Shown here in pieces: positions 9,765-18,724 of a DNA stretch of 64,000 nt (the first letter of the stretch is position 1; each line of letters opens with the position of its first letter). The translations under genes and the position numbers were made by a program. The notes beneath the pieces are model-generated. The model saw only the letters and a program-made list of their open reading frames with translations, was not told where the DNA came from and searched no databases. The DNA is from Flavobacteriales bacterium (GTDB taxonomy: Bacteria > Bacteroidota > Bacteroidia > Flavobacteriales_F > PHOS-HE28): NCBI GenBank assembly GCA_016699575.1, contig CP064979.1, positions 1,674,001-1,738,000 of the forward strand, in the 5' to 3' direction.

Positions 9765-10739
9765 TCACCGCACCACCGTCACCCTGCCTGTGCGCAAATC
9801 CTCCTCGCCCGTCAAGCGCACCAAATACTGCCCACTGCCCACGTCACCCAGGTGTACGGAAGTCCCGCTCAACTGCTCGCTCAGCACAAGCCTGCCGTCG
9901 GCAGCAAAAAGCTCCAGCAGCCCGCCTCGCCAACCGCTTGGCAACACCACGTTCAACACATCGCTTACTGGGTTCGGGTATAGCTCTAGCGTTCCAAGCC
10001 CATTCCGCTCCTCTACCCCCACATTGCAGGCCCATAACTGCACGTTGTCAACTATGTAGATCGCCAACAAGCTGCCTAGCAAGGTGCTGTTGTCTGCAAC
10101 GAACACGCTATCGATCTCATCCGCCTCTTGGAACGCACCGATCGTCAAGTTGTCCTCTCCACCGTTCGCTTCGAACTCCGCTTCCAGCAACGTCCAATTG
10201 GCCGTGTCCACGCCGCTGATGTCCCACGTTGCCGTCGCGTAAGTATCCCACGCTGTGTCCTGGTAGTTGCACACGTTCGGGAACCCGTAGCCTACCAACG
10301 CGTGAAAAGCACCCGTCATATAGCACGAGATATCCGCCATATTCACCCGCAACCACAAGCAATAGTGCTGCCCGGCCACCAGCGGGTCCGTTAGCTCCAC
10401 TGTCGCGTACATCTGCGGGTTCCCGTCCGGGAATCCACCTTGCGAGTTCATACGAAGGGTCCACATCGAAATGTAACCATCGCCATCCGCAGCCTGCTGG
10501 TAACCTAAGCCGTTGTACGGCACACCCGGCTGATTTCCGATGGTGTTGTTGCACGCGTGCAGGTATCCGAATGGCAAACCACAGCTTACCTCATCCCAAG
10601 CAACAACCATATAGGTGTTCACGCCATTCTCACACTCCGTGTCGTACTCCTCAAAGCTCCCGTTAGGCACCAAGTTCTGCCCTTGCATCACTCCTGCCAT
10701 CATCAGCAGGGCGGCCAAAAGCACATTCTTGTTCTTCAT
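9765..10739 (-). CDS. Secreted T9SS type A cargo protein
   Basis: 324 aa with a Sec signal peptide (to MQGQ), then LVPNGSFEEYD, the usual opening of a carbohydrate-binding/galactose-binding-like domain in Bacteroidota secreted proteins. The middle is rich in W, Y and acidic residues without recognisable catalytic motifs. The C-terminal ~80 residues are a T9SS type A sorting domain (LELYPNPVSDVLNV, LFAADGRLV, GSGQYLVRLTG). Predicted route is Sec export, passage through PorU/Sov-type machinery and attachment at the cell surface or release. It lies 10 bp downstream of the 10750 gene, so the two are probably co-transcribed. The molecular role is unknown. Confidence 0.85.
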   Translation of the reverse strand: MKNKNVLLAALLMMAGVMQGQNLVPNGSFEEYDTECENGVNTYMVVAWDEVSCGLPFGYLHACNNTIGNQPGVPYNGLGYQQAADGDGYISMWTLRMNSQGGFPDGNPQMYATVELTDPLVAGQHYCLWLRVNMADISCYMTGAFHALVGYGFPNVCNYQDTAWDTYATATWDISGVDTANWTLLEAEFEANGGEDNLTIGAFQEADEIDSVFVADNSTLLGSLLAIYIVDNVQLWACNVGVEERNGLGTLELYPNPVSDVLNVVLPSGWRGGLLELFAADGRLVLSEQLSGTSVHLGDVGSGQYLVRLTGEEDLRTGRVTVVR

Positions 10740-10749
10740 GGCAAAGTGG

Positions 10750-11196
10750 TCAAGGTGCCACCGAAAAGCTTGTCGTGTACTCCTCCTGCTCGCGGCGCAG
10801 CACCAGAGTGTAACGCCCTGCGCTCCAGCTGCTCACATCAATGCTCACCAGCATGCCCGCCACCCGTTCCGAATGAACACGGCGGCCTTGCAGGTCCAAC
10901 ACCTCCAATTGAGCATTGGCCATATCCGAAGTGCTGCTCAGTTGCACAGCATCGCTGGCCGGGTTCGGATAGAGCCGCAGTCCGAAATCCTCCGCCATCG
11001 CCGACTTTGTTTTCACTTCCTCCTCCTTCTCGATCTCGTTCGGATCCCCGCACCACCAATACCGCTTGATCCGGTTCCCGGCCGCATCATACTTGTACTT
11101 CACCCAGCAATGGCTCTGGGCAACCACTGTCATACCGGCCAAAAAAAGAATGGCGGTCATGGCATTTCGTACGGATGCAAGTCCACTGTTCTTCAT
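10750..11196 (-). CDS. Short T9SS type A protein with one YD/RHS-like motif
   Basis: 148 aa from the ATG at 11196, chosen over upstream in-frame ATGs because a signal peptide follows directly (FLAGMTVVAQ). The mature part has VKYKYDAAGNRIKRYWW, a single YD-repeat-like motif (YDAAGNR) of the kind found in RHS proteins, then an acidic/basic linker and a T9SS type A sorting domain (LRLYPNPASDAVQL, LDLQGRRV, AGRYTLVLR). It is essentially a sorting tail on one RHS strand. Proximity to the large RHS gene at 2063 is suggestive but no direct link is visible. Could be a surface adaptor or a decayed RHS fragment. Confidence 0.75.
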   Translation of the reverse strand: MKNSGLASVRNAMTAILFLAGMTVVAQSHCWVKYKYDAAGNRIKRYWWCGDPNEIEKEEEVKTKSAMAEDFGLRLYPNPASDAVQLSSTSDMANAQLEVLDLQGRRVHSERVAGMLVSIDVSSWSAGRYTLVLRREQEEYTTSFSVAP

Positions 11197-11270
11197 GGTG
11201 TGTGAGCTTTGGCCTGCCCAAGTTAAGCACCACGAAGGACCGCGCCTTCTCCTTTCCCCCCAACGCCGAA

Positions 11271-11290
11271 GGGCCCGCTTCCGCGAGCCC
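11271..11290 (-). terminator. Hairpin after the 11346 gene
   Basis: On the minus strand this is an 8-bp GC-rich stem with a GGAA loop, located between the stop of the 11346 gene and the next gene downstream. There is no T-run, so it is a possible rather than a clear intrinsic terminator. A second short inverted repeat (CCCCGA-CACG-TCGGGG) sits at 11327-11342. Confidence 0.35.
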
Positions 11291-11345
11291 TCCGACGCCT
11301 TGTTGCACTTGCCCCGGTCCATTCCCCGACACGTCGGGGGATGAC

Positions 11346-12044
11346 CTATTCGATGACAAGCCTCTTCGATAGTGTTCTGTCGCCCACCATCACGGTGGCG
11401 ATGTAGGTACCCTTCTCCTTGCCGCGCAGGTCCACGGTGCGCGCTTGGCCGCCATTGCCCATCACCACCTCGTTGTGCACCACACGCCCGGCGGCATCCG
11501 TGACGTACATCGTTCCGTTGCCGCCTTCCTCCGGGAGTTTGAACGCCAGTGTGAACAAGCCCTCGCTCGGGTTCGGGAGCACGCGCATTTCGTCGTTCTC
11601 TGGCGAGGTCGTCGCACTCTTCTCCACGCCGGTCACCTCCTCTTCATTCCCCGTAGCAGTGTGCACAGGCGTTGGTGTGGTGCGCGGCTTTGTCCTGTAA
11701 CGGAAGACTTCGGCCTTGGCACTTCCTTGACCTCCGTCAGGCTGCACGATCACGCGGCAGAACACCGGCATCACCAGATCACCTTCCTCACCCGGCGCTT
11801 CAGCGGTCACCATGGGCTCGGTCGTGCGGTGCTCGGCCAACCAGGCCTTGGCCTCTTCGCCTGTCAGCGTGGTGGTGTTCGTGGAGCCGTTCTCCTCCGT
11901 CACGATGGTCACTGTCGCTGCGCCCTTGTCGTCCTCCCGGATGTCAATAGTGCGGGTGGTGCGGTGCTCAACGATCTGTTGGGCGGTGGCGCCTAGCACC
12001 GCCATGCAAGCCAATGGCAGCAAGATGTTTCGAACGGGTTTCAT
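11346..12044 (-). CDS. T9SS type A cargo protein with acidic/basic N-terminal region
   Basis: 232 aa. Signal peptide to VLGATAQ, then a segment rich in T, E and D (TRTIDIREDDKGAATVTIV) and a linker. The C-terminal ~80 residues form a T9SS type A sorting domain (MRVLPNPSEGLFTLAF, VTDAAGRVVH, KGTYIATVMVGDRTLSKRL). The mature domain has no recognised fold; the repeated IVT/VTEEN pattern is common in small Bacteroidota surface proteins of unknown function. It heads a minus-strand run of three T9SS genes (12044 to 9765) and is divergent from the histidine kinase gene at 12201. Confidence 0.8.
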   Translation of the reverse strand: MKPVRNILLPLACMAVLGATAQQIVEHRTTRTIDIREDDKGAATVTIVTEENGSTNTTTLTGEEAKAWLAEHRTTEPMVTAEAPGEEGDLVMPVFCRVIVQPDGGQGSAKAEVFRYRTKPRTTPTPVHTATGNEEEVTGVEKSATTSPENDEMRVLPNPSEGLFTLAFKLPEEGGNGTMYVTDAAGRVVHNEVVMGNGGQARTVDLRGKEKGTYIATVMVGDRTLSKRLVIE

Positions 12045-12200
12045 GGTGGAGCGGTGAGGGAACGGGGGCGAACGTACTGGACGTCCAAAGGCACCGTTGT
12101 TAAGCCCGCGCCAACTGCGGTTAATGAACGTTAAGTGGTCATTCGCCCCCTTGCACCGCTCTACTTTCGGCCACCACCGCGCATTTCAGGTGGTGCACCC

Positions 12201-13670
12201 GTGGAGAAACGCTGGATCGCCGCCCTGCTCATCGGCATCACCATCGCACTCGCGGGACTCTCGGTCATCCAAGTGCAGTGGATCCGCGGCGTCATCGAAG
12301 CCCGCGACACCCAGTTCGGTCAGAGCGTGGACAATGCCATGAACGCCGTGAGCGAGCGCCTCGAGCGGATCGATGCGCTGATGAGCATCCGCAAACACTC
12401 CGAAGGCGCCCGCATGCTGGCCGCGCTCGACAGTGCCCACCAAGCATCGCTCTCGGCGCAACAACAATCGGATGTGGTGATCGGCCTTGGCGGTGACGGC
12501 CTTCCGGCCACGGTGGAGCATGTCGGGGACCCACGCGAAGCACTTGTGGACGATGTGGTGCGCGGTCTGCTTTACGGCAACTCGCAGCGGCCGATCACCG
12601 AGCGTGTCGATGAACCGTTACTTGATTCACTCGTTCGTGAGGAGCTGCGCGCGCGCGGTATCCCCGAAGCAGCGGCCTTCGCCGTGGTGAACGATGAGAA
12701 CGAGCTGGTGCTCATGCATGCGATCGCGGACACGGCAATGGCCGTTGAGTTGGCGCATTCGCCCCATCGTGTGCGCCTATTCCGCTTGGACCCGGCAGGA
12801 ACCGCACACTGGCTGGTACTGTCCATTCCTGAACAGCGCTCGCACATCCTGAAGGGCATGGGCTGGCAGCTGGCCCTCAGCGGTCTGCTGGTGTTGATCA
12901 TCGCCGGCATGTTCATCTTCACCATCGTCACCATTGTTCGGCAGCGGCGCATGAGCGAGATCAAGAACGACCTGGTGAACAACCTGACCCACGAACTGAA
13001 GACACCCATCGCCACGATCGCATTGGCGTGCGAAGCGCTCAGTGATCCGTCCATCACCAAGACAGAGGAGCGGACCAGGAAATTCACCACCATGATCCGC
13101 GACGAGAACAAGCGTTTGGGCGTACTGGTGGAAAGTGTGCTGCAGAGCGCTGTGCTCGATAGCGGCCGTATGCGCTTACGTCCGGTCGACCTCGACATGC
13201 ACCAGGTGGTGACGGAGGTCGCGCGCAACACCAACATCCTGGCCGAACGCCGCAATGGGCGCATCGCCACTGAGCTGGGAGCGGAGCTGGCGCACGTCAA
13301 GGGCGATCGCATCCACCTGGCCAACGTGCTCTACAACCTGGTGGACAATGCTGTGAAATACTGCGAGAAGGAGCCGCGTATCACCATCGCCACCACCAGC
13401 GATGACAGTCACCTGAGCATCGTGGTGCGCGACAACGGCATCGGCATCCCGCGCAACGAACTCAAGCGCATCTTCGACCGCCTGTACCGCGTGCCTACCG
13501 GCAACCTGCACAATGTGAAAGGCTTCGGCCTCGGCCTCAGCTACGTGAAGTCCGTTGTGGAAGGTCACGGCGGCACCATTGCAGTGGAAAGCGAGCCCGG
13601 TCTTGGCAGCACCTTTACGATCACCCTACCGTTCGAACATGACAGCCGCACTGAAACTGCTGGTGGTTGA
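12201..13670 (+). CDS. Membrane-bound sensor histidine kinase
   Basis: Start placed at the GTG at 12201, where the first transmembrane helix begins (WIAALLIGITIALAGL); the in-frame ATG at 12135 would add 22 residues that look untranslated. Topology: TM1, a periplasmic sensor domain (~35-215), TM2 (~220-243), HisKA with phospho-acceptor His in NLTHELKTPIATI (~262), and HATPase_c with NLVDNAVKY, DNGIGIP and GFGLGLSYVK boxes. It phosphorylates the OmpR-type regulator encoded next, whose start overlaps its 3' end by 32 bp, implying translational coupling. The layout is that of BaeS/PhoR-like envelope-stress kinases of Bacteroidota; the stimulus is unknown. Confidence 0.88.
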   Translation: MEKRWIAALLIGITIALAGLSVIQVQWIRGVIEARDTQFGQSVDNAMNAVSERLERIDALMSIRKHSEGARMLAALDSAHQASLSAQQQSDVVIGLGGDGLPATVEHVGDPREALVDDVVRGLLYGNSQRPITERVDEPLLDSLVREELRARGIPEAAAFAVVNDENELVLMHAIADTAMAVELAHSPHRVRLFRLDPAGTAHWLVLSIPEQRSHILKGMGWQLALSGLLVLIIAGMFIFTIVTIVRQRRMSEIKNDLVNNLTHELKTPIATIALACEALSDPSITKTEERTRKFTTMIRDENKRLGVLVESVLQSAVLDSGRMRLRPVDLDMHQVVTEVARNTNILAERRNGRIATELGAELAHVKGDRIHLANVLYNLVDNAVKYCEKEPRITIATTSDDSHLSIVVRDNGIGIPRNELKRIFDRLYRVPTGNLHNVKGFGLGLSYVKSVVEGHGGTIAVESEPGLGSTFTITLPFEHDSRTETAGG

Positions 13671-14340
13671 GGACGACCCCAACTTGGGCAACCTCGTCGC
13701 TGAATACCTGGAAGCCAAAGGCTACGGCGTTGAGCTGCAGCGCGACGGACAGCAAGGGTTCGAGGCCTACCGCCGCGGTGGGCACGATCTGTTGCTCCTC
13801 GATGTGATGATGCCCGTGAAGGACGGGCTCACGCTGGCCAAGGAGATCCGCAAAGAGAACCCGCAGGTGCCCATCATCTTCCTCACGGCGAAGAGCATGC
13901 GGCAGGACGCCATCAACGGCTTCCTCGTTGGTGCGGACGATTACATCCACAAGCCGTTCTCCATGGAGGAGCTGCAACTGCGCATCGGTGCGGTGCTTCG
14001 GCGCGTGCACGGCATCGCGGAGAAGGAAGAGGCCCCGAACAAGTACGAGATCGGCCTCTACCATTTCGACCTGCGCAAGCAACTGCTGACCTTGGACGAG
14101 CAGCAGCGCAAGCTCACCACCAAGGAAACCGAACTACTGCGCATGCTTTGCGTGCACCGTAACGGCCTTTTGGAACGCAGCGTGGCGTTGAAGGAGATCT
14201 GGGGCGACGACAGCTACTTCAACGGCCGAAGCATGGACGTGTACATTGCGAAACTGCGGAAGTACTTCAAGGACGACCCGGCCGTGGAGATCGTGAACGT
14301 GCACGGCAAAGGCTTCCGCCTCACCGACAAGAGCGAGTAG
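13639..14340 (+). CDS. OmpR-family response regulator
   Basis: 233 aa from ATG 13639, inside the end of the kinase gene. The receiver domain has the acidic pair (Glu11/Asp12-13), phospho-acceptor Asp55 in LLLLDVMMP, Thr in FLTAKS and Lys in YIHKPFS. The C-terminal winged-helix DNA-binding domain (~135-230) has KLTTKETELLRML and MDVYIAKLRKYFKDDP, typical of OmpR/PhoB. It is the cognate output of the 12201 kinase and should bind direct repeats in target promoters; targets cannot be read from this window. Confidence 0.92.
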   Translation: MTAALKLLVVEDDPNLGNLVAEYLEAKGYGVELQRDGQQGFEAYRRGGHDLLLLDVMMPVKDGLTLAKEIRKENPQVPIIFLTAKSMRQDAINGFLVGADDYIHKPFSMEELQLRIGAVLRRVHGIAEKEEAPNKYEIGLYHFDLRKQLLTLDEQQRKLTTKETELLRMLCVHRNGLLERSVALKEIWGDDSYFNGRSMDVYIAKLRKYFKDDPAVEIVNVHGKGFRLTDKSE

Positions 14341-14377
14341 ACTGCGTCCTGCTTCACAGCGCCCCCGCCCCTCTGCT

Positions 14378-15166
14378 TCAGAGGGACCCCGTCCGCCCAC
14401 CATCCACCGGCAGGTTGATGCCGTTGATGTAGCTCGCGGCGGGTGATGCGAGGAACGCAATGGCGTTCGCGATCTCCTCCGGTTTGGCGAAGCGGCGCAT
14501 CGGCACCTCACGCTTCATCTCTTCGGCAGCCTCATCCACGGACACCCCGCCCTTCTTCGCCTTGCCCTCGAGGATGGCCGCCAAGCGTTCGGTTTCCGTG
14601 GCGCCCGGCAGCACATTGTTCACGGTGATGTTGAAGGCTCCCAGCTCGTTGGCTAGGGTCTTGCTCCAATTGGCCACTGCACCACGGATCGTATTGCTCA
14701 CCCCGAGCCCGTGCAGCGGGATCTTCACGCTGGTGCTGATCACATTGATGATGCGGCCATGACCGGCTGCCTTCATGCCCGGCACCAACGCCAAGGCCAT
14801 CGCTTGGTAGGCCAGCAAATGCAGCCTGAAAGCCGACTCGAACGCTTCCAGCGGCGCCTGGTGCGCAAGACCTGGTGGTGGCCCCCCGGTGTTGTTGATG
14901 AGGATGTGCACAGGGCCGCTCTTCGCCGCATAGGCCATCGCCGCTGAGGAGAGAGCGGCAGTGTCCGACATGTCGGCGCAGACCACCTCATGGGTTTGCC
15001 CGGCTGAACGGTCAAGTGTCGCCACCGCTGCCGCCAGTTTCGACTTGTCGCGAGCGAGCAAGCACACCGTAGCTCCCAAGCGGGCAAGCTCCCGCGCCGC
15101 AGCCAAGCCGATCCCTTGCGTACTGCCACAAACCAAGGCGCGTTGCCCGTGCAATGAGAGGTCCAT
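14378..15166 (-). CDS. SDR-family oxidoreductase
   Basis: 262 aa from the ATG at 15166, where the Rossmann fold begins; the longer frame to 15241 adds an implausible leader. Motifs are the GSTQGIGLA cofactor loop (residues ~14-22) and NNTGG. In place of the usual catalytic Tyr-x-x-x-Lys there is IRGAVANWSKTLANELG, so the Tyr position is not canonical, while Ser in VISTS and Lys remain. Such SDRs with a degenerate YxxxK are common in Bacteroidota, and I recall some near kynurenine-degradation genes. The substrate is unknown. The gene is convergent with the response regulator and divergent from the T9SS gene at 15281. Confidence 0.8.
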   Translation of the reverse strand: MDLSLHGQRALVCGSTQGIGLAAARELARLGATVCLLARDKSKLAAAVATLDRSAGQTHEVVCADMSDTAALSSAAMAYAAKSGPVHILINNTGGPPPGLAHQAPLEAFESAFRLHLLAYQAMALALVPGMKAAGHGRIINVISTSVKIPLHGLGVSNTIRGAVANWSKTLANELGAFNITVNNVLPGATETERLAAILEGKAKKGGVSVDEAAEEMKREVPMRRFAKPEEIANAIAFLASPAASYINGINLPVDGGRTGSL

Positions 15167-15280
15167 GCGGCCAAAGTAGGCGCGCTGTGCATCAACGACG
15201 ATCGTTGGAAAAAGAGCGGGCACCGTCCACGGCCGTTCCACCGTCCTTGGCTACCCTTACCTCCGAAACGAAACCCTCCA

Positions 15281-18097
15281 ATGAAAAGAACTCTCCTCGC
15301 GCTATCGTCGGTCATGGCCATTGGCCTATTGGCCAACGGGCAATCCGGGGCCGTGCGCTTTGCGCCCCTGCCTACAGACAATACCTTGAAGACGAGCCTG
15401 CCTTCCGTGAAATCGGACGGGAACGGCGCACCCCCGCAGTTCTTCGGCGGGCCGCCTGCCAACGACAATTGCGCGAACGCGATCTTGCTCACAGTGAACG
15501 GCAGTTGTGTGCCCACTGCTGGGACCACGGCCGGGGCCACGCAATCGCTGGCGGCCATCACGTGCAATACCTTCCTGGGTACGGCAGAAGATGACGTCTG
15601 GTACCGCTTCGTGGCCACAGCGAGCACGGCCACCATCCAGGTGGATGGCGACGGCACCTTCGATGCCGTTGTTGACCTGCGCAGCGGTGCTTGCAACGGC
15701 GCCAACATCGCGTGTGCTGACGCCACTGTGGGAGGCGAGGTCGAAGTGATCAATGCGACCGGGCTCACAGTGGGGGCCACATATCGCTTCCGGGTCTATG
15801 ACTACGAAGGAACCGCGGACCCCACACCGACCTTCACAGTTTGCGTGTACAACACGCCGGCTGCACCGGCCAACGACGAATGCTCCGGTGCCCCGGTACA
15901 GAACCTCAGCGTCCCGGGAACGGCAACCTCGAACGGCAACAACGTGGGCGCAACGGACTCCGAAGGCATCGGTACGGCAACCGTGTGGGAAGCCTTCACC
16001 ATCTCAACGTGTGCGAACGTCACAGCCGATTTCTGCGGATCGGTGGATTTCACCAACTTCTTCATCAGCCTTACGGATGCCTGCCCGTTCGTGAACGTGA
16101 TCGACAGCAGCAGTACCGGCGGTTGCGGTGATGGCACCCTCTCCATCACTTGGGACAACCTGCCCGCTGGTACGTACTACTACCCCGTGTTGAGCGCGGT
16201 GGGTGCCGCCTGGGGGCCTTACACCGTTGAGTTCACCGCAACCTCTTGTGGTGGTGGCGGACCGGTGAACGATGAGTGCAGCGGAGCCACCGTGCAGAAC
16301 CTCAGTGTTCCAGGGTCGGTGACGGTCAATGGCAACAACATCGGCGCAACGGATTCAGAAGGGGTCGGCACCGCTACTGTATGGGAAGCCTTCACCATCA
16401 GCCAGTGCGCAACGGTGACGGCCGACTTCTGCGGCTCAGTGGACTTCACCCAGTTCTTCATCAGCCTCACGGACGGTTGTCCGTTCGTGAGCGTTATCGA
16501 CTCCACCAGTACGGGTGGCTGCGGTGATGGCACGCTCTCCATAACGTGGGCGAACCTGCCTGCCGGTACCTACTACTACCCCGTGCTGTCCGACCCGCTC
16601 ACGGCCTGGGGCCCCTACACCATTGAGTTCTCGGCTGTCGCCTGCGGTGGCGGAGGACCGGTGAACGACGAATGCACGGGTGCTACCGTCCAGAACCTCA
16701 GTGTGCCCGGATCAGTGACGGTGAACGGCAACAACGTCGGTGCAACGGATTCGGAAGGGGTCGGCACGGCCACCGTGTGGGAAGCTTTCACCATTGGCCA
16801 ATGCGCGACGGTAACGGCTGACTTCTGCGGATCGGTGGATTTCGCCAACTTCTTCATCAGCCTTACGGATGGCTGTCCGTTCGTGAGCGTGATCGACTCC
16901 ACCAGTACCGGTGGCTGCGGAGATGGCACCCTCTCCATCACCTGGGCCGACCTGCCCGCCGGCACCTACTACTACCCCGTGCTTTCCGACCCGCTCACGG
17001 CTTGGGGTCCATACACCATCGAGTTCACGGCGGTCGCCTGCGGCGCAGTACCCGCGAACGACCAATGCGGCAACATCGTTGCACTGAACTTGGCAGTTCC
17101 CGGCAGCATCAACTTCTCCGGTGACAACACCGGCGCCACCACTACCAATGATTACGTACCCGGCAGCACCTGGGAAAACCCGCCGCCCGTGCCCGCCAGC
17201 GTGTGGCATGCGTTCACTACCCCCGGTTGCGCGGACATCACAGTGGAGCATTGCGGTACGAACCCCGCCTTCTCCAACGTCTGGATCATCCTGGCCACCA
17301 GCTGCCCGGCCGATGACGACATCATTGCGGCCACTTCATGGAACGACACGGACTGTGCGGACGGCAACTGGACCGTGTACTACGAGAACGTACCCGCTGG
17401 CACCTACTACTTGGCCGTGTTGACCGAGGCCGGTTCCGAAGGCCCTTACACCATTGATGTGAGCACCACGGCCTGTGCCGGTACGGGCACCTGCGACGGT
17501 GGCTTCGTGCTGAGCGGCAACAACAACTCCACCGAGGACGTGTGCGACGACGGCTTCGCTGACGTGATCACCTTCATCACGTCAAGCACGAGCACGGAGA
17601 ACTTCTCCTACATCCTCACGGACGCCAACAACAATGTGATCAGCCTGTTGGGCAGCAACAGCTTCGATTTCGAGACCGCTGCTCAAGGCACGTATCACGT
17701 TTGGGGCGTGAGCTACAATGGCATCCTCACCAATGTGATCCCTGGCGCTCCCATCACCGGCGTTGGCAGCAACGGCACCTGCTTCGACCTCAGCACCAAC
17801 TTCGTTACGGTGAACGTTGAGCTGTGCAGCAGCGTTAACGGGGCGAACAACAGTGCATGGAGCGTGTTCCCGAACCCCGGCAATGGCGACTTCACCGTTC
17901 GCAACGGCGGTGCCTCCGGTATGGTGGGCCTCGAACTGTTCGACCTCGGTGGCCGCAGCGTGTACATGAGCACGGTGCTTCTGAACGAGGGCCAAGCCCA
18001 CACCATGGAGCTGGCCGGCCGCGTTGCCCAGGGCAGCTATACACTGCGCATCACCAGCGGCGGCGAACGCCATGATGTGCGGGTGGTGGTGAATTGA
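15281..18097 (+). CDS. Large T9SS type A surface protein with three tandem repeats
   Basis: 938 aa. Signal peptide to LLANGQ, a first beta-sandwich-like domain (NDNCANAI start, ~65-190), then three nearly identical ~132-residue domains starting NDECSG/NDECTG (~197, 329, 461) and a diverged fourth starting NDQCGN (~593). Each has DFCGSVDFxxFFISLTD, STGGCGDGTLSITW and PAGTYYYPVLS, features of pre-peptidase C-terminal-like domains of Bacteroidota secreted proteins. The C-terminus is a type A sorting domain (SVFPNPGNGDFTV, LFDLGGRSVYM, QGSYTLRITSGGE). Probably an adhesin or structural surface protein; no catalytic motif seen. A strong terminator follows at 18118. Confidence 0.88.
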   Translation: MKRTLLALSSVMAIGLLANGQSGAVRFAPLPTDNTLKTSLPSVKSDGNGAPPQFFGGPPANDNCANAILLTVNGSCVPTAGTTAGATQSLAAITCNTFLGTAEDDVWYRFVATASTATIQVDGDGTFDAVVDLRSGACNGANIACADATVGGEVEVINATGLTVGATYRFRVYDYEGTADPTPTFTVCVYNTPAAPANDECSGAPVQNLSVPGTATSNGNNVGATDSEGIGTATVWEAFTISTCANVTADFCGSVDFTNFFISLTDACPFVNVIDSSSTGGCGDGTLSITWDNLPAGTYYYPVLSAVGAAWGPYTVEFTATSCGGGGPVNDECSGATVQNLSVPGSVTVNGNNIGATDSEGVGTATVWEAFTISQCATVTADFCGSVDFTQFFISLTDGCPFVSVIDSTSTGGCGDGTLSITWANLPAGTYYYPVLSDPLTAWGPYTIEFSAVACGGGGPVNDECTGATVQNLSVPGSVTVNGNNVGATDSEGVGTATVWEAFTIGQCATVTADFCGSVDFANFFISLTDGCPFVSVIDSTSTGGCGDGTLSITWADLPAGTYYYPVLSDPLTAWGPYTIEFTAVACGAVPANDQCGNIVALNLAVPGSINFSGDNTGATTTNDYVPGSTWENPPPVPASVWHAFTTPGCADITVEHCGTNPAFSNVWIILATSCPADDDIIAATSWNDTDCADGNWTVYYENVPAGTYYLAVLTEAGSEGPYTIDVSTTACAGTGTCDGGFVLSGNNNSTEDVCDDGFADVITFITSSTSTENFSYILTDANNNVISLLGSNSFDFETAAQGTYHVWGVSYNGILTNVIPGAPITGVGSNGTCFDLSTNFVTVNVELCSSVNGANNSAWSVFPNPGNGDFTVRNGGASGMVGLELFDLGGRSVYMSTVLLNEGQAHTMELAGRVAQGSYTLRITSGGERHDVRVVVN
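15872..17058 (+). repeat. Three in-frame tandem repeats, period 396/396/393 bp
   Basis: Units begin at the Asn codons at 15872, 16268 and 16664, and a diverged fourth starts at 17057. Units 2 and 3 are almost identical at the protein level and very similar in DNA; unit 1 has diverged more. The near-identity of 2 and 3 indicates recent duplication or gene conversion inside the gene, and copy number is likely to vary between strains. Confidence 0.85.
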
Positions 18098-18117
18098 CCT
18101 TGTCGACTTCCACAGCG

Positions 18118-18153
18118 CGAGGGCGGGCCGTTCGGTCCGCCCTCGCTCGTTTT
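18118..18153 (+). terminator. Intrinsic terminator after the repeat-protein gene
   Basis: A 12-bp stem (CGAGGGCGG arm pairing with CCGCCCTCG, extended inside by GCC/GGT) closed by a GTTC tetraloop, followed by GCTCGTTTT. It begins 20 bp after the stop codon at 18097 and separates that gene from the next one at 18202. Confidence 0.8.
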
Positions 18154-18201
18154 GGAACCTTGGGGCGAAGCGGCCGTTTGAAGCGTTCAAATACCCGGAC
18201 C

Positions 18202-18723
18202 ATGCGCCTCCCCCTCATCCTCACAGCGCTTCTCACCACCGCACTTTGCTCCGCCCAGGACGAAACGATCACCACCCTTGTGACGGGCGGCAAGATCACC
18301 GATGGTGAGAAGAACCTCGAAGGCGTCACCGTGTACGCGCTGATCGACAACGTCCGCGTGGATTCCATGGTAACCAAGGCCAACGGAAAATTCGGCCTGA
18401 TGCTCGCGCTCCAGAAAGAACACATGCTCGAGTTCCGCAAGGAGGGATTCGTGAGCAAGCGCGTGCTCATTGACCTCCGCATGAAAGCGCGTCCCAACGC
18501 GGAAGTAGTGCTCGCCCCCATCGACATGGACATCAGCCTTCTTGACGAGGCGTTCTATGAAGGCGCTGACACTGACGTGCTGGATTTCCCGAGTGCCATC
18601 GTCCGGTGGGACAAAGGCCTCAACGGGTTCGCCATGGACCACGAGTACACGATGGGCATGGCCCGCGCCAACGGCTCGGTGCTGCTGATGGCAGCGCGCA
18701 CCGGCACCGGTAAGAAGAAGTAG
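18202..18723 (+). CDS. Secreted carboxypeptidase-regulatory-like (CNA_B-type) protein
   Basis: 173 aa from ATG 18202, chosen because the signal peptide (LILTALLTTALCSAQ) starts there. The mature part opens VTGGKITDGEKNLEGVTVYA and continues with VTKANGKFGLMLALQKEHML, the pattern of carboxypeptidase regulatory-like beta-sandwich domains that begin many Bacteroidota outer-membrane proteins. There is no sorting domain and no catalytic residues. Its stop codon lies 1 bp from the stop of nuoN on the other strand. Function beyond a periplasmic or surface role is unknown. Confidence 0.75.
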   Translation: MRLPLILTALLTTALCSAQDETITTLVTGGKITDGEKNLEGVTVYALIDNVRVDSMVTKANGKFGLMLALQKEHMLEFRKEGFVSKRVLIDLRMKARPNAEVVLAPIDMDISLLDEAFYEGADTDVLDFPSAIVRWDKGLNGFAMDHEYTMGMARANGSVLLMAARTGTGKKK

Positions 18724-18724
18724 A

